Positions 49,152-58,306 of a stretch of 58,317 nt of DNA are shown in pieces. The notes beneath the pieces are model-generated. The model was given only the letters and a program-made list of their open reading frames with translations, searched no databases and was not told the origin of the DNA. The position numbers and the translations under genes are program-made. Numbering within the stretch: the first letter of the stretch is position 1; the number at the start of each line of letters is the position of its first letter. The DNA comes from JBBIMP01 sp037444305 (GTDB lineage: Bacteria; Acidobacteriota; UBA6911): contig JBBIMP010000034.1 in the NCBI GenBank assembly GCA_037444305.1, positions 1 to 58,317 of the forward strand. The letters run 5' to 3'.

Positions 49152-49331
49152 GATGCGGAGTGATCATCCGAAAGCGCCCACACCTTACCACAAAAACCTA
49201 TGCGCGGCCCCGCGCTTAGTCTCAATTTCCGGGCAAATCCCCCGCCATCTGAACCCGGCCGCCACGTATCATTCTCAGGCCGGGCAGGGTATCATCACGC
49301 ATCCATGACCTCGCATATAAGGAGACTGCCG

Positions 49332-50270
49332 ATGCGCAAGTTCCAGAGAGACGTATCCATCGCAATCCTGATCCTGGCCGCCCTTCATCCGGCCTGTGCA
49401 ATGCGCGGCCGGGCGGCCGAAACGGAGGACGCCGCCCTTCGCAGCAGAATCGAAAAGGCCCTCGCAGGCTTCCGCGGCGATGTCGGAGTGTACGTCCGCC
49501 ATCTGCGCACCGGGCGGTCCGTATCCATCCGAGCGGATGAACTCTTCCCGACCGCCAGCATGATCAAGGTTCCGATCATGGCCGCGCTCTTCGACCGCAT
49601 CGAACGCGGCGAGATCGACTACCGTTCGATACTCACCTACCGCGAATCCATGCTGTACGCGGGCGAGGACATTCTCGGCTCGTTCAAGGACGGGGAGCAG
49701 ATCAGGCTCAGCAAACTGGTGATGCTGATGATCACGATGAGCGACAACACGGCCTCCCTGTGGTGCCAGCAGTTGGCCGGGACCGGCGCGGCGGTCAACA
49801 AATGGCTGGAGGCCAACGGCTTTGCCGGAACCCGGGTAAATTCCAGAACTCCCGGGCGCGAGGAGGACTGGAAGGCTTACGGCTGGGGACAGACGACGCC
49901 TCGCGAGATGGCCGACCTCCTGGTGCGTATCCGCGAGGGAAAAGCGGTCAGCCCGGCTGCCAGCGACGAAATGTACCGCGCCCTCACAAGGATCTACTGG
50001 AACAAGGAGGCTCTTTCGCAGATCCCGCCGACGGTCCAGGCCGCCTCCAAGCAGGGGGCCGTCAGCCGGTCCCGCTCGGAAGTCGTCCTGGTCAACGCCC
50101 CGTCGGGCGACTACGTCTTCTGCATCATTACAAAAAATCAGCAGGACACATCCTGGATCCCCAAGAACGAGGGCTACACCCTCATCCGGAACATCTCTTC
50201 CCTGCTCTGGCAGCACTTCGAACCTCGGTCCGGCTGGAAGCCCGTTGGGGGCGCCGAGCGGTGGCGGTAA
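49332..50270 (+). CDS. Secreted class A beta-lactamase-fold serine hydrolase
   Basis: 312 residues from the ATG at 49332, with AAGGAG about seven bases upstream. A signal peptide (residues about 1-29) is followed by a penicillin-recognising domain with S76-x-x-K79 (TASMIKVP), the SDN motif at 137-139 (MSDNTA) and a TTPREMA segment as in class A enzymes. The third motif reads KQG (ASKQGAV), not KTG/KSG. It may be a beta-lactamase, a peptidoglycan peptidase or another serine hydrolase. The KQG change argues against assuming antibiotic resistance. Confidence 0.82.
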   Translation: MRKFQRDVSIAILILAALHPACAMRGRAAETEDAALRSRIEKALAGFRGDVGVYVRHLRTGRSVSIRADELFPTASMIKVPIMAALFDRIERGEIDYRSILTYRESMLYAGEDILGSFKDGEQIRLSKLVMLMITMSDNTASLWCQQLAGTGAAVNKWLEANGFAGTRVNSRTPGREEDWKAYGWGQTTPREMADLLVRIREGKAVSPAASDEMYRALTRIYWNKEALSQIPPTVQAASKQGAVSRSRSEVVLVNAPSGDYVFCIITKNQQDTSWIPKNEGYTLIRNISSLLWQHFEPRSGWKPVGGAERWR

Positions 50271-50410
50271 CCGGATTATCCCCGGATAAAGCGCCGGCGG
50301 CAACCAGGTAGCAGCCCGCGCGACGTGGAACCGGATTGAAATGTCCCGCCCGGCTGGTCGTATGGTATGAATGACCGCCGTCATGGTGAAGGCGTAACGA
50401 GGAGAAACGT

Positions 50411-52177
50411 ATGAGAGCATCGGCTGCCCTGTTGTGGATCGCGATACTGGCACTGACCCTGCCCTCTCTCGCCGCCCAGGAACCGCCAGTCCAGGCGGAG
50501 GACCGGGCCGCCCTCAAGGCGGCAATGGCCCAGACGGACGCAGCGTCGCGCCGCGCGGCGCTGGAAAAGTTCCTGAGCGATTTCCCCGCCAGCAAGCTGC
50601 GGGATGAGGCCGCCTTCCAGGTAGCCCAGGGGATCAGGGAGCCTCAGCAGCGGAAGACCGCGCTGGCGACGTTCCTCTCGGATTATCCGGAGAGCAGCTA
50701 CGTGGAGCGCGCCCGGTATCAGCTGATCAGCCTCATCCGTGAACCGAAGGAGCAGCGGGAGGCACAGGAGCGGTTCCTCGCCGAGTTTCCGGAGAGCACT
50801 TTCGTGCCGACGATCCACCGCACGCTGCTCGAATCCGACCTGAGGCAGGTACCGGTGGACGAAGCCGGCATTCGGAGCCGCGTTGACGCCTACCTGGCCG
50901 CCCTCGCGAAGACATCTGCTCCGGCGCCGGGCATGCCGGCCGCCCGCGCCCTCGACAACTACTCAGCCGTCACCGAGCGGCTGCTCACCCACAAGGTGCT
51001 CCCCGACCTCGCGCTGCAGCTCGCGCAGAGAGCGGTCAAGGAGCTTCCCGAAGACGCCGCGCCCCGGCTCCGCGCCCGGCACCAGTCGATCCTCGGGCAG
51101 GTCTACCTGGCCGGTGATCAACTGGAACAGGCGGAAGAGTGGTTTCACCGAGCGATCGACGCGGGGGGTCTCGAGCACGGCTCGGAAGCACGGTTCCAGC
51201 TCGGGAAGCTCTACGAGAAGCGGAACGACCACGAGAAGGCGCTGCAGGCGTTCTTCGAGGCCGCCGCCTGGATGCACAGCGCAGCCCTGAAGGAGGCGCT
51301 GGAGAAGAGCTATGCGAGGAAGCACGGAAGCACCGAGGGCCTGCACGAGGCTCTGGATGCCATCCTCCTGGCCAAACCCAAGCCGTTCGAGCCGGGCCAC
51401 TACACCGCGCCCGCGGCCGGCGCGGGGAAGGTTGTCCTGGCCGAGTTGTTCACCGGGGCGCAGTGCGGCCCCTGCGTCGCAGCCAACCAGGCCTTCGACG
51501 GCCTGATCGAACGGTATAACCGGGACACCGTGGTGATCCTGGAGCACCACGTGCACATCCCCGGACCGGACCCCATGACCAACCCGGATACGGAGCGGCG
51601 CTCGAAATATTACGGTGTCACCGGCGCCCCGACCGCGGTCATCGACGGAACCGACAGGCATGTGGGCGGCGGAACCACCGAGGCAGCGCGCAGGACGTTC
51701 GACGTTTACGTCGGGAAGATCGAGCCGCGCCTCTCGGCGGAGCCGTCGCTGAAAATCAGCGGCCTGGGCATGACGATTGCCGGCGACCTCCTGAGCGTCA
51801 GCGGCGCCGTGCGCTGGCGCGACGGCCGCGAACCGGCGCCCGGCCGGAATCGAATTCGACTCGCCCTGGCCGAGGAGGTGGTGCACTACACAGGGAGCAA
51901 CGGCGTCCATTTCCACCGCTTCGTGGTGCGCCGGATGCTCGGACCCGAGGATGGAATCGTGCTGCCCGATTCGGGGATCTTCGAGATCGCCGAGTCGGTG
52001 GACCTCGCAGAGCTCGAAAAAAGCCTGGAGGCCTACCTGTCGGAATTCGAGAAATCGCGGGAGGGTTTCAAGTGGCAGGAGCGGACCAGCAGGCTCGACC
52101 GTAAACTCCTCGCCGTCGTGGCTTTCGTGCAGAACGATGAAACAAAGGAGATCCTGCAGACCGCCTTCGCCAGGTAG
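50411..52177 (+). CDS. Secreted TPR-thioredoxin-like protein
   Basis: 588 residues. A signal peptide (1-22) is followed by helical repeats rich in Ala and Glu (residues about 30-330). Three similar units end in FLSDFPASK, FLSDYPESSY and FLAEFPEST, and the block continues with TPR-like pairs. Residues about 335-435 are a thioredoxin-like domain with the redox pair in GAQCGPCVAANQAF and the cis-Pro region TGAPTAVIDG. The C-terminal ~150 residues are a beta-rich domain. It could transfer disulfides or reduce partners in the periplasm. GAGGAG precedes the ATG. Confidence 0.8.
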   Translation: MRASAALLWIAILALTLPSLAAQEPPVQAEDRAALKAAMAQTDAASRRAALEKFLSDFPASKLRDEAAFQVAQGIREPQQRKTALATFLSDYPESSYVERARYQLISLIREPKEQREAQERFLAEFPESTFVPTIHRTLLESDLRQVPVDEAGIRSRVDAYLAALAKTSAPAPGMPAARALDNYSAVTERLLTHKVLPDLALQLAQRAVKELPEDAAPRLRARHQSILGQVYLAGDQLEQAEEWFHRAIDAGGLEHGSEARFQLGKLYEKRNDHEKALQAFFEAAAWMHSAALKEALEKSYARKHGSTEGLHEALDAILLAKPKPFEPGHYTAPAAGAGKVVLAELFTGAQCGPCVAANQAFDGLIERYNRDTVVILEHHVHIPGPDPMTNPDTERRSKYYGVTGAPTAVIDGTDRHVGGGTTEAARRTFDVYVGKIEPRLSAEPSLKISGLGMTIAGDLLSVSGAVRWRDGREPAPGRNRIRLALAEEVVHYTGSNGVHFHRFVVRRMLGPEDGIVLPDSGIFEIAESVDLAELEKSLEAYLSEFEKSREGFKWQERTSRLDRKLLAVVAFVQNDETKEILQTAFAR

Positions 52178-52216
52178 CGCTCCAGATCTGGGAATAAAAG
52201 GCAGTCACACAGAGAA

Positions 52217-52289
52217 CCACTGAGAAGCACGGAGAGCCACGGAGATTTTTATTTCAAATTTCTCTGTGGTTCTCCGTGCTCCTCGGTGG
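52217..52289. repeat. Long imperfect hairpin between convergent genes
   Basis: Left arm CCACTGAGAAGCACGGAGAG... (from 52217) and right arm ...CTCCGTGCTCCTCGGTGG (to 52289) are near reverse complements around an A/T-rich centre. It lies between the thioredoxin gene (+) and the RND gene (-) and is a likely bidirectional stop. Confidence 0.75.
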
Positions 52290-52320
52290 ATCTCCGTGCA
52301 ACGCTTTTCCTGCCTCACGT

Positions 52321-55300
52321 TCAGGATTCGGAGACTGCGGGGCGCACCGCCCTGAATCCTAAGCGCGCTTTGACATCCGCGACGATGAGGTAGAGCGCGG
52401 GCGTCACGAAGAGCGTGATGACCGTTGCCGCGATCAGGCCGAAGGCCAGGCTGACTGCCATCGGGATCAGGAACTGCGCCTGCGGGGACCGCTCGAACAG
52501 CAGCGGCGCCAGCCCGGCCACCGTGGTCGCGGACGTCAGAATGACCGCTCGGAACCGCGACTGGCCGCCCCACACCACGGCCTCTTCCACCGAGGCCCCG
52601 GACGCGATCTTGCGGTTGATGAAGTCGATCAGCACGAGCGAGTCATTCACCACCACGCCCGACAGCGCCACGATCCCGAAGAGGCTGAGCAGCGTGAGCG
52701 ACAACCCCATGATCAGGTGCCCCCAGAGCGCGCCGATCAGCGCAACCGGTATGGCGCACATCACGATGATGGGCTGGATGTAGGAACGAAACTGGGCGGC
52801 GAGAAGACAGAAGATCGCAAGCAGCGCATAGACATACCCGTTCAGCAGGCTGGCCACCGACTCGCGCGACTCCCTGGCCTGGCCCTCGAGGTCGAAGGAA
52901 ATGCCCGGGTACCGGCGCTTCAGCTGGTGCAGGAAGCCTTCCCGAGCCGGATTCCCCTTCAGGAGCCCCCCCTTGTTGGCGCCGTTCCCGTTTGCCGGGG
53001 AGCCTTCCCGCGAGAGGCTCCCGATGATCTCCTCGGCGTTGGCGAGCGTTTCGTCGATGTCGGCCGTGACCGTCAGCGCCCGCTGCCGGTTTACGCGCCG
53101 GATGGTCGAGTAGCCGCGGCCGAACTCGATTTCCGCAACTTCTGCGAGAGGCACCTCCCCCCGCTGCGGTGTCCGGATGCGCATCCCCTCCACCGACGAG
53201 CGCGAGCGCCGCTCCTCGGCCGGGTACCGGACCATCACCTTCACATCGTCGCGGCCCCGCTGGATTCGGACGGCTTCGTCGCCATAGAAACCCTGGCGCA
53301 CCTGCCGGGCGATGTCGCCGAGATTGAGCCCCAGGTTCCTGGCCTCGGGGCGAGCCTTGACCTTGATCTCCCATTTGCCGGGGAGGAAGTCGTCGCGGAT
53401 GTCGAACACGCCCGCGTAGGTCGCCAGTTCCTTTTTGAGCTCCTCCGCTGCAGTCTCGAGGTTTCTGAGGTTCTGGCCCACCAGGCGGACTTCAATCGGC
53501 GCGCCGCCGGGTCCGTGCTCCGCCTCCTCGAACATCAGCTGCTCGGTCCCGGGGATCTCGCCCGTCTCCTCGCGCCAGAGCTCCATGATCTCCTGTGCCG
53601 GAATCCGGCGCCGCTCCGTGGTGAGCAACTCCACATACACCTGCCCGGCGTGCGCCCCTGTCACCCCCTCTTCGCTGGCCTGCCGGGAGATGTCCCCCAG
53701 CGACGTCACCATGTGCCTGACCAGCTGCTCACCTTCCTCCAGCCGCGGTTTCAGCTTTTCCTCTACGCGCCACATGGACTCTTCGATCTTCTCGAGGGCG
53801 GCTTCCGTGGTGGCGGCCGGGGTGCCCTGCGGGAAGATGACCTTGCCGAAGACATAGTCTCCGTCGATCTTCGGGAAAAGAACGAAGCCCAGCCGCCCGC
53901 CCGTCACCAGCCCGATGCTCACCATGACTCCCGCGGCGGCGAGCGCAACCGTGAGATAGCGGTTGCGCAGCGACGGGATCAATGCCGGCGTGTAAACCCT
54001 GTCGATGAACCTCTGGATGGTCTCATTGATCTTTTTCCGCCGCCGCTCCGCCGTTTCGTTCACGACCTCCCTTGTCGCCTGCTTTTCGAAAGACTCCTTC
54101 AGGTGGGTGGGCAGTATCAGGAACGCCTCGACCAGCGAGACCAGCAGTGTGGCAATGACCGCGACCGGCATGACGGCGATGAACTTCCCCATGATCCCGC
54201 TGACGAAAAACAGCGGGGCAAACGCCACGCAGGTGGTCAGCACCGAGTTCACCACCGGCCAGCCGACCTCCGCGGCGCCGTCCACCGCGGCCCGGTAGGG
54301 CGAGGCCCCGCGCCGCCGGTGGGCATGGATGTTTTCGCCCACGATGATGGCGTCGTCCACCACGATGCCGAGCGCCATGATGAAGGCGAAGAGCGAGAGC
54401 ATGTTGATCGTCGCGTCGGCTGCCTTCAGCACCCAGAAGGCGCCCATGAAGGATATCGGGATGCCGAGCGCCACCCAGAAGGCCAGCCTCCACCGCAGGA
54501 ACAGCCAGAGGACGAGGAAGACGAGCATGAAGCCCTGCAAGCCGTTGGTCACCAGCAGATTGATGCGGCTGCGCACGGGATCGGATGAATCCTGGAAGGT
54601 TGCGATGCCGATCCCTTCGGGAAGTTCGGCGCGCCTCGCCGCGATGTACCGTTTCACGGCATCGACGACCGTGATGACATCCTGGTGTCCCGTCTGCATG
54701 ACCTGCACCGTCACAGCCGGTTTTCCCTTGTAGCGGGAGTAGCGGTCTACGTCCTCGAAACCGTCCACGACCTTGGCCACCTGTCCGACCGTGATGATGG
54801 CGCCGTCGGGCAGCGTCACCAGCGGTATGTCCTCGTACTCTCTCCCGGAATACCGCTGCCCCTTGGCGCGCAGCAGGATATCCCCGCCCGGCGTCTTCAG
54901 GACGCCGGCGGGCAGGTCGAGGCTGGCGCGGGAGATGGCCCGGGATACGTCGTCGAACGTCAGGCCGTAGCGGCGAAGCGCCGCCTCGCTCACCTCCACC
55001 GAGATCTCGTAATTGCGCACGCCCGCAAGGCCGGCATCTGTGATCTCGCCCGTCGCCGTCAGTCCATCCCGGATGCTCTCGCCGATTTTGCGGAGCACGC
55101 CTTCGCCCGCATCGCCGAAAATCACGACGTTGATCGCCGGGCGTCTGAAGACAAAACTCGATATGACCGGCTCTTCGGCTTCGAGCGGAAACGTCGTGAT
55201 CTGGTCCACCCGGTTCTTGAGGTCGTTGAAGACCTTCATCTGGTTGGTGCCGGTTTCGAGTTCGGCGATCACCACACCGACGTTTTCCCTGGCGGAGGAC

Positions 55301-55545
55301 CTGATCTTCTTGATTCCGTCGATCCCATCGATCTGCTCCTCGACCTTGATGCAGATCCCTTCTTCTACCTCTTCCGGGCTGGCACCGGGATAGGGGATGG
55401 AGATGGTGATGAAGTCCAGGACGAATTCGGGGAACATCTCGCGGCGCATCCGCATCAACGAGAACAGCCCCCCGGCAATGATGAGGACCATCAGGACATT
55501 GGCGGATACCGGGGTGCGCGCAGACCAGCGGGCCAAAGGTTTCAT
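52321..55545 (-). CDS. RND efflux transporter, inner membrane pump
   Basis: 1074 residues with twelve expected membrane helices in two halves. The N-terminus PLARWSARTPVSANVLMVL and the pore loops (ISIPYPGASPEEVEE) are typical of the hydrophobe/amphiphile family. The proton-relay Asp pair is in MALGIVVDDAIIVGENIHAH, and the second half has LFGIVALSGVVVNDSLVLIDFIN. It uses the proton gradient to export hydrophobic compounds, metals or lipids; substrate is unknown. It follows the adaptor gene with a 4-base overlap. No TolC-type outer membrane gene is in the window. Confidence 0.93.
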   Translation of the reverse strand: MKPLARWSARTPVSANVLMVLIIAGGLFSLMRMRREMFPEFVLDFITISIPYPGASPEEVEEGICIKVEEQIDGIDGIKKIRSSARENVGVVIAELETGTNQMKVFNDLKNRVDQITTFPLEAEEPVISSFVFRRPAINVVIFGDAGEGVLRKIGESIRDGLTATGEITDAGLAGVRNYEISVEVSEAALRRYGLTFDDVSRAISRASLDLPAGVLKTPGGDILLRAKGQRYSGREYEDIPLVTLPDGAIITVGQVAKVVDGFEDVDRYSRYKGKPAVTVQVMQTGHQDVITVVDAVKRYIAARRAELPEGIGIATFQDSSDPVRSRINLLVTNGLQGFMLVFLVLWLFLRWRLAFWVALGIPISFMGAFWVLKAADATINMLSLFAFIMALGIVVDDAIIVGENIHAHRRRGASPYRAAVDGAAEVGWPVVNSVLTTCVAFAPLFFVSGIMGKFIAVMPVAVIATLLVSLVEAFLILPTHLKESFEKQATREVVNETAERRRKKINETIQRFIDRVYTPALIPSLRNRYLTVALAAAGVMVSIGLVTGGRLGFVLFPKIDGDYVFGKVIFPQGTPAATTEAALEKIEESMWRVEEKLKPRLEEGEQLVRHMVTSLGDISRQASEEGVTGAHAGQVYVELLTTERRRIPAQEIMELWREETGEIPGTEQLMFEEAEHGPGGAPIEVRLVGQNLRNLETAAEELKKELATYAGVFDIRDDFLPGKWEIKVKARPEARNLGLNLGDIARQVRQGFYGDEAVRIQRGRDDVKVMVRYPAEERRSRSSVEGMRIRTPQRGEVPLAEVAEIEFGRGYSTIRRVNRQRALTVTADIDETLANAEEIIGSLSREGSPANGNGANKGGLLKGNPAREGFLHQLKRRYPGISFDLEGQARESRESVASLLNGYVYALLAIFCLLAAQFRSYIQPIIVMCAIPVALIGALWGHLIMGLSLTLLSLFGIVALSGVVVNDSLVLIDFINRKIASGASVEEAVVWGGQSRFRAVILTSATTVAGLAPLLFERSPQAQFLIPMAVSLAFGLIAATVITLFVTPALYLIVADVKARLGFRAVRPAVSES

Positions 55546-56879
55546 GGCAGATCTTCCCGCCGTTCCGCGCCAGGCCCGGGTTGTTCCCCGGGACGGTCTT
55601 TCAGGATCGGCCTCAAGACCATGCCCTCCACCGGGGCGCCGATCGGGGAGACGACAACGAGGTCGCCCGGCTCAATTCCCTGGGTGATATAGGCCTGGCT
55701 CCCGGAGACGCGCAGGACCTCCACGCGCCGCGACTGGAGTTTTCCCTCTGCAACGAGGTAAACGATGTCATTCTGGTCCACCGCTCCCCGCGGCAGCACA
55801 ATCACGTTTTCTGCTACTTTCCCTTCGATGGCGATTTCCAGGAAGGCTCCCGGGACGAGCGGCGCGCCGGCGCCCAGCCGGCCTTCTTCCCTGACTTCGA
55901 CGAACACGCCGACCGTGCGCGTCGCCCGGTCGATCTGCCCCTCCACCCGCGAGACCGCCCCTTTCCAGGTCTGCCGCTGCGAGCCGACCCTCATCCTCAC
56001 TTCGGCGCCGGCTTTCGCGCCGCGGACGGGCGCCCCGTTCTCGGCGGGCGGGAATTCGAGCCACTGGAAATCCTCCAGCGGGATGTCGAGCGGGATCTCC
56101 ATGACGCCGGTATCGTAGATCTCTGCCAGGGCCGTTCCGGTGGTGACAAACTGACCGACTTCCACCAGCCGGCTCAGGACCCTACCGTTGAAGGGAGCCG
56201 CAACCTCCGCGTGCTCCAGACTGAGCTGTGCTTCCCCGCGCTGCGCGCGAAGCTGCTGCAGCCTGGCCTCGGCCGCGGCATAGTTACCCGGCCACAGCGC
56301 CAGCTGGTTCTCGATGGTCTGCGCCTTCCGCCGCGCATTGATCCAGGCCGTTTCGGCCCGGTCGCGCGCGGCGTCGGAATGGGTTCCGCGGCGCACCAGC
56401 TCCTGCTCCCGTTTCAGGTCCTGTTCGGCGAGCCTGGCCTCGTTGCGCGCCAGTTCGAGGTCTGCTTCAGCATTGGCTTTCTCCAGGCGGAGGCGCTCCA
56501 GCTCTATTTCACCCTGCCGCACCTGCGCCTCCAGCCGCTGTACCGCCAGGCGGTAGGCCCGCGGGTCGATTCGCAGGAGGGGTTCGCCGCGGCCCACGAA
56601 GTTCCCCTCGCGCAGGGCCGGCGCCATGTAGACGATCTCGCCGGGAACCTTGGCCACCAGCTTGAGCGCGGTCTTGGCGCGTGCCGTGCCGTTGCCGGTT
56701 ACGGTCATCCGGACGGTTTCGGCTTCCGCCCGGATGACTTCTACGGGAATGGCGATGCTTTCCGCGTCCCACTTTTCAGGTTCGGGTCGCGTCCAGGTGA
56801 GGATTGCCAGTATGAGCACACCCGCCGCCAGTGCCAGAACAACCTGCAACGGGCGGGAAGACAATCGAAATCTGGTCAT
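55542..56879 (-). CDS. RND efflux periplasmic adaptor (membrane fusion protein)
   Basis: 445 residues. An N-terminal membrane helix (residues about 10-29) is followed by a lipoyl half (KLVAKVPGEIVYMAPALREGNFV), a long coiled-coil hairpin (residues about 110-215) and the second lipoyl half (AEVAAPFNGRVLSRLVEVGQFV). Beta-barrel and membrane-proximal domains end the protein. It bridges the RND pump to an outer membrane channel. AAGGTG precedes the ATG. Confidence 0.92.
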   Translation of the reverse strand: MTRFRLSSRPLQVVLALAAGVLILAILTWTRPEPEKWDAESIAIPVEVIRAEAETVRMTVTGNGTARAKTALKLVAKVPGEIVYMAPALREGNFVGRGEPLLRIDPRAYRLAVQRLEAQVRQGEIELERLRLEKANAEADLELARNEARLAEQDLKREQELVRRGTHSDAARDRAETAWINARRKAQTIENQLALWPGNYAAAEARLQQLRAQRGEAQLSLEHAEVAAPFNGRVLSRLVEVGQFVTTGTALAEIYDTGVMEIPLDIPLEDFQWLEFPPAENGAPVRGAKAGAEVRMRVGSQRQTWKGAVSRVEGQIDRATRTVGVFVEVREEGRLGAGAPLVPGAFLEIAIEGKVAENVIVLPRGAVDQNDIVYLVAEGKLQSRRVEVLRVSGSQAYITQGIEPGDLVVVSPIGAPVEGMVLRPILKDRPGEQPGPGAERREDLP

Positions 56880-57064
56880 CGGACTTTCACCTTTTGAATG
56901 CGTGCAATGAAGACAAGATCGGAATTATTGCACCCGTGGGACCGCCAGACAACCACCAAGTCCTGCCCGCTGCAATTAGCGGGTCCCTCTGCCAATCATT
57001 TTCACTGTCTTTATGCCGCAATTCGCCGCCCCTTTGCGGCCGCGGTTTGCTATGATTTGGCGCC

Positions 57065-57814
57065 ATGAAACCAAAAGAGAACAGCAAGCCGAGAGTGGGC
57101 ATCCCGTATCGCATGCTGAAGGAAGAGGCGGCCGGGCAACGGGACAATTACGAACAGTACGTGCGTGCCGTCGCGGCCGCAGGCGGTGAGCCCGTCGAGG
57201 TTTCGCTGCGGATAAGCGAAGCGCAGTTGCGCGAGCTGGCCGGCACGCTCGACGCGCTGGTCCTGACCGGCAGCCCTGCCGACGTGGACCCGCGCCATTT
57301 TGGCGCCGCACGGCACCCGCAATGCGCCGAATCGGACGCCGACAGGGAGCGGGTGGACTTCGCACTGCTGGCGCACGCCATGCGGGAGCGACTGCCGGTT
57401 CTCGGCATCTGCTATGGAATCCAGAGCATGAATGTCTTCTTCGGCGGGTCGCTGATCCAGGACATCCCCAGCGGGCTCGAGAAGCCGCTGCAGCACAGCT
57501 GGGTCGGACGCGCACAGGGTGCGCCCGAGCCATTCCACCAGGCTTCGTTCGAACCGGGATCGATGCTGGCGGGGCTCGCCCGAGGGATTGAAGCAAGGGT
57601 GAACAGCTCGCATCACCAGTCGATTCTGGAGCCTGGAAGGGACCTGCGGATCACGGGCAGGGCCCCGGACGGCATCATCGAATCCGTGGAGCTGCAGGAT
57701 GCTTCCCGCTGGGTTGTGGGCGTCCAGTGGCACCCGGAGAGGATGATGGGCGATCCGCTTGCGGACGCGCTCTTCCGCGAGGTGGTCGGCCGCGCCCGTT
57801 CGCGGAGAACTTAA
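57065..57814 (+). CDS. Class I glutamine amidotransferase-like hydrolase (peptidase C26 type)
   Basis: 249 residues. The nucleophile elbow LPVLGICYGIQSMNVFFGG carries the catalytic Cys. The His-Glu pair is in VVGVQWHPERMM, and NSSHHQSI is the substrate loop found in gamma-glutamyl-GABA hydrolases (PuuD-like). DALVLTGSPADVDP is also typical. It probably cleaves gamma-glutamyl bonds, but no other putrescine-utilisation gene is adjacent. A TATGAT box at 57051-57056 is so near the ATG that the mRNA could be almost leaderless. Confidence 0.85.
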   Translation: MKPKENSKPRVGIPYRMLKEEAAGQRDNYEQYVRAVAAAGGEPVEVSLRISEAQLRELAGTLDALVLTGSPADVDPRHFGAARHPQCAESDADRERVDFALLAHAMRERLPVLGICYGIQSMNVFFGGSLIQDIPSGLEKPLQHSWVGRAQGAPEPFHQASFEPGSMLAGLARGIEARVNSSHHQSILEPGRDLRITGRAPDGIIESVELQDASRWVVGVQWHPERMMGDPLADALFREVVGRARSRRT

Positions 57815-57864
57815 TAAAGGCCAACCACCAAGAAACGAAGAATCACAGCTCAGCATGGCTGCAA

Positions 57865-58010
57865 TCGAGGAAAGCCGCATTTGTGGGACGCGCAAACGGC
57901 AGTGAGCGGTCGCGTTGCCCGATCTTGCCACGCAACCCGTCGCTATCGCTCCGGGCTCCGTTGACTCCCGGCCGGCAAGCATGGCCGGCGGACAAATCAG
58001 CGTGGAACCG
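57865..58010. repeat. Interspersed ~140-bp repeat, copy 6
   Basis: Begins TCGAGGAAAGCC, includes AACGGCAGTGAGCGGTCGCG and the right arm CGCTATCGCTCCGGGCTCCG to 57961, then the flank CCGGCAAGC...AGCGTGGAAC. Confidence 0.85.
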
Positions 58011-58098
58011 TCGAGGAAAACCGTGTTGAAGGAATGCGGTAAACGGAGCCGCGAACGCCAGTGAGCGGTCGGGCAGCCCAACTCGCTTCCGTTGCTCC
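58011..58098. repeat. Interspersed ~140-bp repeat, copy 7 (right arm degraded)
   Basis: Second tandem unit, 146 bases after the previous one. The left flank and left arm are clear (ACGGAGCCGCGAACGCCAGT). The right arm decays after about 58080, close to the end of the hicA-like frame. Confidence 0.8.
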
Positions 58099-58108
58099 CA
58101 TCGATCAT

Positions 58109-58306
58109 CTAATCTCTGAGCTTTTTCAGGATGTGATGCGCGAGATATTCATTGATTTCCCGGTGCCGCGGGACGGGCTGGCATGCGCCGGTATTCGGAT
58201 TCTGATACCAATCGTGGCGCCCGCCATGACGCAAGAGAGTACAGCCGTTCTGTTCCAGCAGCCTCAGAACTCGGTTAATCGATGGCCGAGAAGAGGCAGT
58301 TCGAGT
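58109..58306 (-). pseudogene. HicA-like mRNA interferase fragment
   Basis: A frame bounded by stops at 58307-58309 and 58109-58111 encodes about 65 residues. They include LRLLEQNGCTLLRHGGRHDWY and VPRHREINEYLAHHILKKL, typical of HicA toxins of the type with the R.GG.H motif and a PRHREIN block. No ATG, GTG or TTG lies in frame upstream of the conserved part, so the N-terminus is lost, frameshifted, or uses a rare start. HicB is not seen; the window ends eight bases upstream of the frame. Confidence 0.65.

Noticed and set aside
49332..50270. Calling the serine hydrolase an antibiotic-resistance gene
   Set aside because: The altered KQG motif and lack of a resistance context do not support this. 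Only the fold is supported.
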